From: Vibrio agarilyticus
GTDB taxonomy: Bacteria; Pseudomonadota; Gammaproteobacteria; Enterobacterales; Vibrionaceae
Length of the DNA: 64,000 nucleotides
Reading direction: 5' to 3'
NCBI RefSeq assembly: GCF_012641465.1
Contig: NZ_JABAIK010000013.1
Coordinates: 1-64,000, forward strand
Within the stretch, counting starts at the first letter, position 1. Every line of letters starts with the position of its first letter. The translations under genes and the position numbers were made by a program. The notes under the pieces were generated by a model, which worked only from the letters and a program-made list of their open reading frames with translations, had not been told where the DNA came from and made no database searches. Below are positions 1 to 7,829 of this stretch, piece by piece.

Positions 1-11
1 CACTCCTTAAA

Positions 12-29
12 GATAGGTCTAAGCCTATC
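12..29. promoter_or_regulatory. Perfect 6-bp inverted repeat upstream of the XRE gene
   Basis: GATAGG (12-17) and CCTATC (24-29) form a perfect inverted repeat around a 6-base spacer, with TTAA flanks on both sides (7-10 and 32-35) that are one base out of register. It ends 26 bases before the first possible start of the neighbouring helix-turn-helix gene. A dimeric XRE repressor commonly binds such a site to control its own gene; that role is inference. Confidence 0.4.
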
Positions 30-55
30 GCTTAACTAATGAGTGTCCGTTTTAA

Positions 56-412
56 TTGGGGGCTATTACATATGATGACTACGTGCCATTCCAAAACCCA
101 TTTCCGCAGCGCCTCAAAGAGGCCCGCAAGCAAGCAAAATTGTCCCAAAAAGCCTTGGGAATTCATATAGGCATGGATGAGAGTACGGCGAGTGCCAGAA
201 TGAACCAATACGAGAAGGGACGCCACACGCCAGATGTGCGTACGTTGAAGCTCATCGCTGATGCGCTTGACGTGCCACTGAATTACTTTTTTTGTGAGGA
301 TGAGGTATCGGCAGAGCTAGCTATTGCAATCTCTAAGCTTTCTACAGAGCAGAAGAAACAACTTGCCGAGATCATCGCTAATCTTCATCTGAATAATGAC
401 GATGTTGATTAA
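56..412 (+). CDS. XRE family helix-turn-helix transcriptional regulator
   Basis: This 118-residue protein carries a Cro/C1-type helix-turn-helix over about residues 17-73 (RLKEARKQAKLSQKALG, then MNQYEKGRHTPD and a LKLIADALDVPLNYFF tail), typical of XRE DNA-binding domains. The C-terminal 40 residues are a short helical segment of unknown role. The start is uncertain: an in-frame stop lies directly before the TTG at 56, and an in-frame GTG at 83 is the other option; neither has a strong ribosome binding site. It is convergent with the EndoU-like gene and may be the regulator of the accessory island or the first gene beyond its left end. The palindrome at 12-29 could be its operator. Confidence 0.75.
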   Translation: MGAITYDDYVPFQNPFPQRLKEARKQAKLSQKALGIHIGMDESTASARMNQYEKGRHTPDVRTLKLIADALDVPLNYFFCEDEVSAELAIAISKLSTEQKKQLAEIIANLHLNNDDVD

Positions 413-753
413 ATTAAATTTAGTAACAGTTCTTCAGACCGCCACAGAAAATCACAAGCCACAGAAGATTCCAACCAAATCACTTTTGGACAAAATCGAG
501 TCTGCGACGTTAGTAAATTAGCATCTAGCGGATAATCTGAGGTATTGCAAATCCTCCTGGCGATTGGCTAAAGCAACTCACCCATTCCGGTTCTCTAACC
601 GATTGAAAATGTCTTGTAGAGACATTGGTTATCCCAAGCGACTGACACACGATATAACAGGATTGATAATGTATCTTGACATGTCGCAAAATTGACCACC
701 AAGCCTGCTATTAGACTTAAACATACTTTTTAAGAACCAATAATCAACGAATA
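413..753. other. Intergenic stretch without a recognised gene
   Basis: This 341-bp stretch lies between the convergent XRE and EndoU-like genes. No coding frame stands out. It holds one copy of a diverged 48-bp direct repeat (510-557) whose partner is at 3070-3117. I saw no second copy of the ffs 3' end, so a left attachment site is not recognisable here. Confidence 0.5.
510..557 (+). repeat. Diverged 48-bp direct repeat, copy 1
   Basis: Aligned without gaps to 3070-3117, 33 of 48 bases agree, with an intact core TAAATTAG and a shared CAAA.CCTC end. Most differences are transitions, as expected for an old duplication. This copy lies about 200 bases beyond the stop codon of the EndoU-like gene. 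Confidence 0.4.
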
Positions 754-2841
754 TCAGTCGGGAACATCAGAATCGAATCCCAATATTAACTCCACTAAGT
801 TGTCAACACTCCCATCCTGTACTGGCACCTCCAGTTTATCTTGACGATCTAAGATATAGTCAGGAACTGGCTTCGGAGTAGGGATTACCTCCTTTGGAAG
901 CTGTGAAAGCATGCTCTCACTCTTTGCTTTTAGGTTCTCATATCCCAAGTGATCTGCTAATTTGATGATCTGTTCTAGCATTGCTTCATGCATTATCAAT
1001 ACGAACGCACGTTTGTGTTTCTGGCGAATGAGATTGAAGCTCTCCTCTGTTGCTACATTTTCTGGGTCTATTTCTGCTTTATACGCGTCGGGATCTTCCA
1101 TCACGATCCTTTGCCGATATATCACAAGCATTCTGCTATAGTCTCTCACTATTGCAGTTAGGTCTTCTTCGCTGGGGGGCGATTTCTCTGCTAGCCTTTC
1201 TGGGTTCAAGCGTATCGGCATGAAGAACTGGAAATCGATACCAGATAGAAACAACACAGTGTCAGCTACCATGGCATATAGTTCGGCTGTAGGAAAAAGT
1301 CCGCGTGCGATAGCCAGTCTCTCACCCTTGGATAGAGTTAATAGGTAGTTTTCCCCTAAGTTCAAAGACAAGTACTCATAGAGGTGTTCTGGTTTCAGCT
1401 CGATATCTACTTCTGGAAACCCGATAATGCTACGCCCTAAATTATTGTTTTCTTTTACGAAAGGACTAAGATCAAACTCACTGTATAATGCTGAACGGCA
1501 TGGTGAATTCGCCAACGCGGTAAAGAAGTCACGACGTGAGTTCGCATCTGGATGCTCTAGAACTGCCTCTAAAAACTCACCAAGAACCCTCTTGAACTGT
1601 AAAGTACAGAGTCCATCAGTGTGCACTACGGCCATGCTTATGAAACGAACTATGACATCAATAGCCCTCCTAGTGCCATTTCCTATATCACTATGAGTCA
1701 ACACTTGAATACACTCAGCAATATTCTCAAACAATTGAGCGGCATTAAATAACTCATCATCCTGACATACTTGATCTAAAAGACAGGTGTATATACTACA
1801 CTGCACGCCATAAGGGTCTTTGCTACATATATAGTCTCGTAAATAAATCTCTATGCCCTGCAACTCTTCATAAGACATCGAAGGAGCTATCTCCATCAAT
1901 TCTTTCTCACGCATATCACGCCAATTATCAATGGTAATTGAAGAATCACGACGTGGCCTTTGTAGGATAAAGGTTGGAGTGATATCGAGTAACGCATCCG
2001 TGCTGGGGGATTTCTCTTGAAAGATATGGCCCCAAGGATTTGAGAATTTTTCGTGAAAAACTGTTGATCCAGCAATATTGAAGCTTATTGAGTTTGAATG
2101 CGAGTATGGTTTACCATTATTTCCAGTGAAAGGTTGTTCCCAAGCAGGAAAAGCTGATTGAATCTGGTTTCCTCTAAGTTGTATTCGCAACTTTATAGTC
2201 TTTAGAGGGGAATTCACCAAAGCGTACCCATAAAGCACTCCTGCTCCTTGTTCTGATGTTGGGTAAGTAGAATCATCGTCATCAATATTATCAAAGGCTT
2301 CGGTGAGGAGCTTGATAATATCATCTTCTGTATGCCCTATAGGGTATAGCGTCTTCCAAAGGTAACCTGATTTATAATAGTTATCAGGCTGCATAGTTAT
2401 TTTAGCAGCACTACCTGTAAATAACTGTCGGGGAATTTTTAAGGTAATAACTCCGTTCTGAAGTTCTCGAGCGAAGAACCAATCGTCATGTCTATCAACA
2501 TCGTACTCTAGAAGGTGTGCAATGTTTGTATGGTGTGATAGTAAGTTCTCCCAACCGTCCCATGAGTGAAGTCCACCAGAGAGAACTACTTCGGTCGTTC
2601 TGACACCTTGTGAACTTACCGGTCTAATTGCAGTATCACCGAAAAAAATATGTTTGAGAGAAGACTCAGTTAACTCATACTCCCCTTTCTTCCCGAAGCG
2701 AATAGGGTACATCTTTGACTTTGCCATTCTCTCAACAACCTTAAACGGTTCATTTTTTAAGCGTAAGAACTCTCGCATTTGCTTACGCACTTTTTTCATC
2801 CTGATCTTAGAACCAACTCGCCCCATCAGCATCACCTTCAC
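754..2841 (-). CDS. EndoU-like RNase domain protein with long C-terminal region (island cargo)
   Basis: This 695-residue protein has no name I recognise. Its first third shows the motif blocks of bacterial EndoU ribonucleases in the family's order: KHIFFGD with His64, SGGLHSW with His92, an NGVITLKIPR strand near 129-138, KTLYPIGHTEDDIIK near 163-177, and a final beta segment KLRIQLRGNQIQSAFP near 217-232. EndoU enzymes cut RNA at uridines using two histidines plus a lysine; H64 and H92 are the candidates. Residues about 240-695 have no recognised domain and look largely helical. There is no signal peptide or membrane segment, so it should be cytoplasmic. GTG 2841 is preceded by AGGA at good spacing. 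It stands alone, 290 bp beyond the HEPN-type pair, probably with its own promoter. Most EndoU domains are toxin tips; one at the N terminus of a large stand-alone protein is unusual. The family assignment is by eye. Confidence 0.55.
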   Translation of the reverse strand: MKVMLMGRVGSKIRMKKVRKQMREFLRLKNEPFKVVERMAKSKMYPIRFGKKGEYELTESSLKHIFFGDTAIRPVSSQGVRTTEVVLSGGLHSWDGWENLLSHHTNIAHLLEYDVDRHDDWFFARELQNGVITLKIPRQLFTGSAAKITMQPDNYYKSGYLWKTLYPIGHTEDDIIKLLTEAFDNIDDDDSTYPTSEQGAGVLYGYALVNSPLKTIKLRIQLRGNQIQSAFPAWEQPFTGNNGKPYSHSNSISFNIAGSTVFHEKFSNPWGHIFQEKSPSTDALLDITPTFILQRPRRDSSITIDNWRDMREKELMEIAPSMSYEELQGIEIYLRDYICSKDPYGVQCSIYTCLLDQVCQDDELFNAAQLFENIAECIQVLTHSDIGNGTRRAIDVIVRFISMAVVHTDGLCTLQFKRVLGEFLEAVLEHPDANSRRDFFTALANSPCRSALYSEFDLSPFVKENNNLGRSIIGFPEVDIELKPEHLYEYLSLNLGENYLLTLSKGERLAIARGLFPTAELYAMVADTVLFLSGIDFQFFMPIRLNPERLAEKSPPSEEDLTAIVRDYSRMLVIYRQRIVMEDPDAYKAEIDPENVATEESFNLIRQKHKRAFVLIMHEAMLEQIIKLADHLGYENLKAKSESMLSQLPKEVIPTPKPVPDYILDRQDKLEVPVQDGSVDNLVELILGFDSDVPD

Positions 2842-3069
2842 TTATATTCCTACGTCAAAGATACACATTTAAAACTCTAATGTAGAGGCCTGACAGGGAA
2901 AATACCCAAGGCGAAATAGCAGATCTTACATGCTACAACGTACTATTTTTTATACTAAACTTGCTGATTCTCTATAACGTCTTCAGGTACGTAACAAACT
3001 TAGGGGCAGTTCTGAGTTACGATGATCTACCTCGCCAGTTCGAAGCTGGATATTTTTTTGTTATGTATA

Positions 3070-3117
3070 TCAATAAATTAGTATCTAATGGATTATATCG
3101 AGTAATACAAAGCCTCT
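3070..3117 (+). repeat. Diverged 48-bp direct repeat, copy 2
   Basis: Partner of 510-557 with 33 of 48 identical positions and no gaps. It begins 17 bases beyond the stop codon of the MltR-like gene, so both copies lie just past the 3' end of a cargo gene. They may mark module boundaries or be old insertion scars. The rest of 2842-3133 shows no gene. Confidence 0.4.
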
Positions 3118-3133
3118 ATATGGCTACCCTAAT

Positions 3134-3799
3134 TTAATCGTCGACTGCTTGTGTGCCATACCCCCTTAGTTCAGCCATATCAATGTCAAAATTCTCTTTA
3201 ACAAACTCATCAATTAGAGATAAACCTTTCAAAGAAACGCTATCATCGTAATCAAGCATTGCCTCTATGGCATTGTTATCAATTATAAAGTTCGTCAACT
3301 TGGTAGCGATTACAATTGATGTCCTAAGAAACTTTTGATGAGCATCCATATTTTCGGTTCCAAAAGCACTTTTCAAAAGAAAACAACGACTTTTTATAGC
3401 ATCAGTTTCAAAATCCATTTTCTGAGCTGTATGTGCAAACTCATTGCGAATCCGCCTTATAAGTTCTAGGTCATCTCGAAAATTCTTAGGAATAAGGCCG
3501 AGTAGATATGCGAGATCTATTCGTGATGAAAAGCTATCAATAGCGCCACTAGTACCAAGAATGCGTTCCTTAACTTTTGCGTCGTCAACAAGCTTCCGAT
3601 TTAAAAGGGTTTTCAATTGCTCATCAAGATACGCTGCAGACATTAAAGCTGCGGCTCTATCTGATTCATGAGTTAATGTCTTTCGAAAATCCAAAACATC
3701 CCATGCGAGTTGTGCATCTGGATTTTGAAATTTATCTCTCATATGCTGAGTAACCTGATTCGTAAAGTCTATGACAGTGTTTATTTTGTCATCATTCAT
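3134..3799 (-). CDS. MltR-like protein with HEPN-type R-x4-H motif (island cargo)
   Basis: This protein of about 221 residues resembles the MltR/YggD family: ESDRAAALMSAAYLDEQL, GAIDSFSSRIDLAYLLGLI and LIRRIRNEFAHT appear in that family's order. RNEFAH is an R-x4-H motif (Arg118, His123 counted from ATG 3799), which in HEPN nucleases forms the RNA-cutting site. MltR of enteric bacteria represses mannitol genes, but no mannitol genes are nearby, so that function should not be carried over. I chose ATG 3799 because GAGGAG lies 9 bases before it; the ATG at 3808 abuts the same site. It follows the other HEPN-type gene by about 30 bases, so the two are probably one operon and could act as a pair. 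Defence or toxin-antitoxin function is inference. Confidence 0.65.
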   Translation of the reverse strand: MNDDKINTVIDFTNQVTQHMRDKFQNPDAQLAWDVLDFRKTLTHESDRAAALMSAAYLDEQLKTLLNRKLVDDAKVKERILGTSGAIDSFSSRIDLAYLLGLIPKNFRDDLELIRRIRNEFAHTAQKMDFETDAIKSRCFLLKSAFGTENMDAHQKFLRTSIVIATKLTNFIIDNNAIEAMLDYDDSVSLKGLSLIDEFVKENFDIDMAELRGYGTQAVDD

Positions 3800-3828
3800 A
3801 CAACACATCTCCTCGGTATGGTTATTCT

Positions 3829-4353
3829 TTACGATTGGGCGCTCTGATGTAAGGAAACTAAAAGGTCGGTAGCGGTGAGAAGAATTAGTATTTTCGTATG
3901 GGATATTACGTATTGTTCTCTAGGTTGCTCTTTGCAATTCCAGTAGATTTTCTCTTTGTCACACTTGACTGCCGTCACAAACGATTTAAATTGATTTGAA
4001 TCCATTGAGTTTAAATGAGACTGAAACGTAAAAGTGACAAAGCTTATGTTGTGTGCCAGTTTGTTACGCAATTCAAAGAGCATTTGAAGGAACTTTGCTT
4101 CTGAGGATGTAATGCATCCCAACTTTTTGAGCAAGGTGACCTTACCGAATTTGCTGTTGCCAAAGTCAATATATGACAAGCTATCTTCTAACTCAGCACA
4201 ACCTAACTTAACGACTATGGCTTGTGTCGCAATGGCTTCAAATAGAGCGTTCAATTTTATGACGAAAGACCAATCGTCTTCATTAGTAAGGCTCCATATG
4301 AAATTTTCTGGAACACCCAATTTAACTTCAAGCTCGGCAACATATTCTAGCAC
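3829..4353 (-). CDS. Small helical protein with HEPN-type R-x4-H motif (island cargo)
   Basis: This 174-residue protein is not one I recognise. Residues 96-101 read RNKLAH inside LFELRNKLAHNISF, the same R-x4-H signature as in the next gene and common in HEPN-domain RNases. The preceding LKKLGCITSSEAKFLQMLFELRNK also matches the layout of MltR-like proteins (regulatory loop, helix, then R-N-x-x-A-H), so the two neighbours are probably distant relatives. No membrane segment or signal peptide is seen. It is the first cargo gene after the recombinase operon, separated from gmtX by 219 bp that should hold its promoter. The region is richer in A+T than the core genome, as expected for transferred DNA. 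Confidence 0.6.
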   Translation of the reverse strand: MLEYVAELEVKLGVPENFIWSLTNEDDWSFVIKLNALFEAIATQAIVVKLGCAELEDSLSYIDFGNSKFGKVTLLKKLGCITSSEAKFLQMLFELRNKLAHNISFVTFTFQSHLNSMDSNQFKSFVTAVKCDKEKIYWNCKEQPREQYVISHTKILILLTATDLLVSLHQSAQS

Positions 4354-4572
4354 TAGAGTAGCCTCTTCTCACAAACCCGTAGATAGATTACTAGCATTAC
4401 AAAAACTAAGTCAAATAGTGGCTTAGTGAAGTTAGACACATATCGGCGTAACTTAGAAAGGGGCAAAAATCATTTAGAATAAATTGCCTATTCAATTACG
4501 GTAACTAACTTTGATGGGGCCATAAATTACACGGTCGATGTATTTTCTTCTTTCTTTTCAGAGTCTAAAGCA
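4354..4572. other. Intergenic spacer between recombinase operon and cargo
   Basis: This 219-bp A+T-rich spacer separates the end of gmtX from the HEPN-type pair. It probably carries the cargo promoter. No gene and no convincing terminator hairpin were found. Confidence 0.4.
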
Positions 4573-5244
4573 CTACTTCTCAAGCAACTTACTCAACACA
4601 TGCACATAGCCTCTGCGGTAGATTTCCTGCCCATCTTTGTCTTTCACCTGCCCTGTTGGCATCACAACCCATTCCATTGCCTGCATTTTTTCATCCGAAA
4701 TGGCATCACGAATGGCTTCTAATTCTAACGGAGTCATGGTGCTATCTGGGCGCTGTCGTTCATTCTTTATGTGCGCGTTGGGTTGGTTTCTTGGCTGTGT
4801 TCTGTCGATAACGATATCGCTGTTGGCTTTGAGTACATTGAGTTGATCACGGTATTTGTTTCGCTCTGCAATCAAAGAGCCCACTACAGCACGGATCACA
4901 GGATCATCAATGGAATCGAGTATGTGTTGATCATTGCTGTTTAGCAGTTGTTTTTGTCTTACCGAGAGGGGCTTCTTACGCGTCGTGCCACTATACGCAG
5001 CCCACGCATCTATCAAATGCTGAAAATGCTTACCTGTACGATTGCGGATAGTCTGAGTTGAGGGACCGCCCTGAGTTTTAGACAACTTACCGATTGTGGC
5101 GATGGAAAAATCCAATGGTTCAATTTGGCTCTGCTTTGCCAATACGGCATTCAGCGTTCTCAATGCTGATTCTGTGCGCGTTGTCGCTTGTGAACACAAC
5201 TCTTCAAGAACAATGTCTGGATGGATGATTTCAGCCATTATCAT
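4573..5244 (-). CDS. gmtX: Gamma-mobile-trio protein GmtX
   Basis: Third gene of the recombinase operon, about 223 residues. Its placement after two large tyrosine recombinases, its size and its sequence style fit GmtX, the small partner of the gamma-mobile-trio. The N-terminal half has an HTH-like segment (STIGKLSKTQGGPSTQTIRNRTG-type layout, near residues 45-75), a central helical RAVVGSLIAERNKYRDQL likely to form a coiled coil, and an RRGYVHVLSKLL end. The family is thought to assist the recombinases; its biochemical role is not known to me. The start overlaps the end of gmtZ by 14 bases; ATG 5244 has AAGG 6 bases upstream, while ATG 5238 is spaced less well. Confidence 0.7.
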   Translation of the reverse strand: MIMAEIIHPDIVLEELCSQATTRTESALRTLNAVLAKQSQIEPLDFSIATIGKLSKTQGGPSTQTIRNRTGKHFQHLIDAWAAYSGTTRKKPLSVRQKQLLNSNDQHILDSIDDPVIRAVVGSLIAERNKYRDQLNVLKANSDIVIDRTQPRNQPNAHIKNERQRPDSTMTPLELEAIRDAISDEKMQAMEWVVMPTGQVKDKDGQEIYRRGYVHVLSKLLEK

Positions 5245-7822
5245 CAAGCCCCTTCGCTTTTTTATTCGTTAAATCAGCAAGCCTTAGGATGTTGATGCCT
5301 GTTTTCGCTTCAATGCCATTTACCCCTGCCTCAAGTAGCCCGGCATCTTGTAAATATGCCTCTGCGTCTAAATAACCAGCAATTTGAGTCATTGCTTTGT
5401 ATCTATCGGTTTCACCTGTGGCATTGAGCATTGCATTGACCATGGCATTGCCAGCTAACAACTGAGTTTCATCATCTAGCTGCAGCAAAAATGGCATGTA
5501 TCCTGATTTCATCAGCATATTATTGAGTTTGTTACTGCGGTGCGCGATAGCGGATGTTTTCCTAAGATCGTCACGTAAATCGGTATAGATCTCAGCATCA
5601 TCACAAATCTGAATCAGTTGCCGAAATTCAGACTCGGTATCCAAAAAGCTAAAGAAAGGCGAAATATCTTCTGGTGAACCTAATGCCACCACTTTGTCTT
5701 TATCATCTCCAGTTTCTCGCTGCGTTTCTAGTGCTAACAGATTACGAATGATCTGAAAGCATGCAACGAGATCTTTCGCGTATTCATCAGCATCGCTCTG
5801 TTGCTTTTCAAGGCGGCGTTCGAGTACATGCAAATCTTGGTATTTAGTAAATGCTTGCCCATTGATTTCACAAAAGTACTCTTCATCAAGCAATAAGGAT
5901 TGCTGCTGTTCGAGCTCTGCTGCAATTTTGGCTGACTCCGAGGCGTGATAGCTGAGATTATTTAAATGCGCGTTTAAGGCACGGAGATAATTTAAGTCTG
6001 TAATAAACCAGCGGCAGCGAACACAGTTTTCTAAGCCATGAGGAACCGGGCCATAAAGATCCGCTTGATTTCGGTTGGCTCGTTTTAACCTCTCCCCACC
6101 ATTCCAACAACCAGGAATTGGCGTATTCTCAACAGAGGGTTGGGTATTACCACCGGCTAAACAGATCCCAATGGCTTTTTCTTGCCAGCCTGCTGGATTG
6201 CGAACTCGGAAAATATTCTGCAGCGCTTCCAAATCTTGATATGACGTTTGTAGCCCTATCGCTTCTATGGATTGAGTGACAAGGAATGTTTGCAAACTCT
6301 CGTGATCTTTTTCGGTGATCTTGCCCTCGGCCTGCTTCATTTTCCGAGCCATCATCACGGCGCTCACTTTAGTGTAATGCAGCGTCATGATGAGACGACT
6401 GTGTCCAACCAAAAGCTTTGAAAGTACGGGCGTTGGAATTTCGCCTTCGAGGGTATAACAGGTGATCAGCGAAACGCGCAGTGAATGAAGAGGGAACAGT
6501 GCCTTACGAGGATTCTTCGGATCAACAAAATGTAGTTTGCCACCATCCGTTAAGGTGTGACCGACCTTATAAACATCCTTTTCTAGCTGACTAAGTAATT
6601 CAAGCCAGAGGGTACTGACAAACCCTGCTGTCACGGGAAGTTCTCTTTCTCGCTCCATTGGGGCGGCTGCATTGCGAAAGAGAAAACAAATATTGCCAAT
6701 CTCATCCCGTTGCGTCGGCGATTTGGTGCTACCAAAGTGCTTGAAATCTAGATCATAAATTGAAGTCTGCTTACTGATTGGGTTGTACTTTTCTTGCCAG
6801 TTGCGTAATTTTTCAAGCCAATACAGTACATCTTCATTCTGCCAAGGGATGACATAACCTCGCGTAATTTCATCTTTGTTTCTATCGGCTGTTTTGTTGG
6901 TATTGATGTATAAACCCGTCATCACATCGCCGATGTCCGGCGTAACAATCCTGTGCATGGCACCTTTTTGCCATGGTCGCTTCTCATTGCCTTGAACAAA
7001 ATCGTGTTTCTTGTTGTGCCCCCATTGACCACGCTCGTATCGCCAAGTATCCGCTTCGCCAGAATCTAACATCCGAACTTGATACGTCCTTAGAGGCAAT
7101 TGCAGCTTCACATAGAGCACCATTGCCCGCACCGGTGACCAAATCAGATAAAGCGATTCACCCGCTTTATATCGCTTTAATGCGCCGTTGACGCGAATAG
7201 AGCGATCCTTATCAAGCTTGATCTCTCGCCAAACACAATCGTGATCACTTGGGTCAATTAATGCTTTATCGACAATAAACCAGTCTCTAGTATGTCTGCC
7301 ATTAAGTAGAAAGGCATCGGATTGTTCAATGGCCCAACGCCAATCTGAAAAGTTTCCTCTTGGTGTAGGACAGATGATTTTCCTCAGTTTTTTTATGTAG
7401 TAAAAAGGTAGCGTGTTATAGACCGTTTCTTGATTACTGATTGGATTACTTTCTTTGCGGAACGGATTTTTAAACATTGGCACTGGATCACCATTATCAT
7501 CCGGTTGGGAGTAATACGTCTCCAATACCCAGTCGATAAACGTGCAAACCTCATTGTTCTGCCTAACTCGGTAACGTTCTGACAAGTCGAATTTTGTTAG
7601 AAATTGATTGTAGTCCTGTGAGCCCATATCAAACAATTCGGCAGGGTCAGTGATGAAAAGAGGCACCAAATACTCTTCCAGAAAACGAGTTAATGCATTT
7701 CGTTTATGGTCAATGCCGTATTTCTTTTCGTTCAACCATGTTGCCGCCAATTCACGCCAAGTTTCCCATCCAGAGCCATTATTTTGCGTAAACCAAGAGA
7801 ATTCATAGTCAGTTGATTTCAT
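5231..7822 (-). CDS. gmtZ: Gamma-mobile-trio integrase GmtZ (tyrosine recombinase)
   Basis: This 863-residue protein has tyrosine recombinase active-site boxes in its middle: LHSLRVSLITCY (His near 445, Arg near 448), then LLVGHSRLIMTLHYTK with the nucleophile Tyr near 483. Behind the catalytic part lies a long tail with cysteines (GICLAGG, PGCWNGGERL, ENCVRCRWFI near 545-605) that could bind zinc, followed by coiled-coil-rich sequence. Ordinary integrases end soon after the tyrosine, so this extended tail is a hallmark of the GmtZ type. It sits 7 bases after gmtY and overlaps gmtX, so the three are translated as one unit. The trio is expected to cut and join DNA to move the island. Confidence 0.85.
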   Translation of the reverse strand: MKSTDYEFSWFTQNNGSGWETWRELAATWLNEKKYGIDHKRNALTRFLEEYLVPLFITDPAELFDMGSQDYNQFLTKFDLSERYRVRQNNEVCTFIDWVLETYYSQPDDNGDPVPMFKNPFRKESNPISNQETVYNTLPFYYIKKLRKIICPTPRGNFSDWRWAIEQSDAFLLNGRHTRDWFIVDKALIDPSDHDCVWREIKLDKDRSIRVNGALKRYKAGESLYLIWSPVRAMVLYVKLQLPLRTYQVRMLDSGEADTWRYERGQWGHNKKHDFVQGNEKRPWQKGAMHRIVTPDIGDVMTGLYINTNKTADRNKDEITRGYVIPWQNEDVLYWLEKLRNWQEKYNPISKQTSIYDLDFKHFGSTKSPTQRDEIGNICFLFRNAAAPMERERELPVTAGFVSTLWLELLSQLEKDVYKVGHTLTDGGKLHFVDPKNPRKALFPLHSLRVSLITCYTLEGEIPTPVLSKLLVGHSRLIMTLHYTKVSAVMMARKMKQAEGKITEKDHESLQTFLVTQSIEAIGLQTSYQDLEALQNIFRVRNPAGWQEKAIGICLAGGNTQPSVENTPIPGCWNGGERLKRANRNQADLYGPVPHGLENCVRCRWFITDLNYLRALNAHLNNLSYHASESAKIAAELEQQQSLLLDEEYFCEINGQAFTKYQDLHVLERRLEKQQSDADEYAKDLVACFQIIRNLLALETQRETGDDKDKVVALGSPEDISPFFSFLDTESEFRQLIQICDDAEIYTDLRDDLRKTSAIAHRSNKLNNMLMKSGYMPFLLQLDDETQLLAGNAMVNAMLNATGETDRYKAMTQIAGYLDAEAYLQDAGLLEAGVNGIEAKTGINILRLADLTNKKAKGLDDNG

Positions 7823-7829
7823 CCATCAC

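Noticed and set aside
3134-3799. Calling this gene a mannitol operon repressor
   Set aside because: The family resemblance is real, but no mannitol genes are present and the island setting plus R-x4-H motif favour a HEPN-type role.
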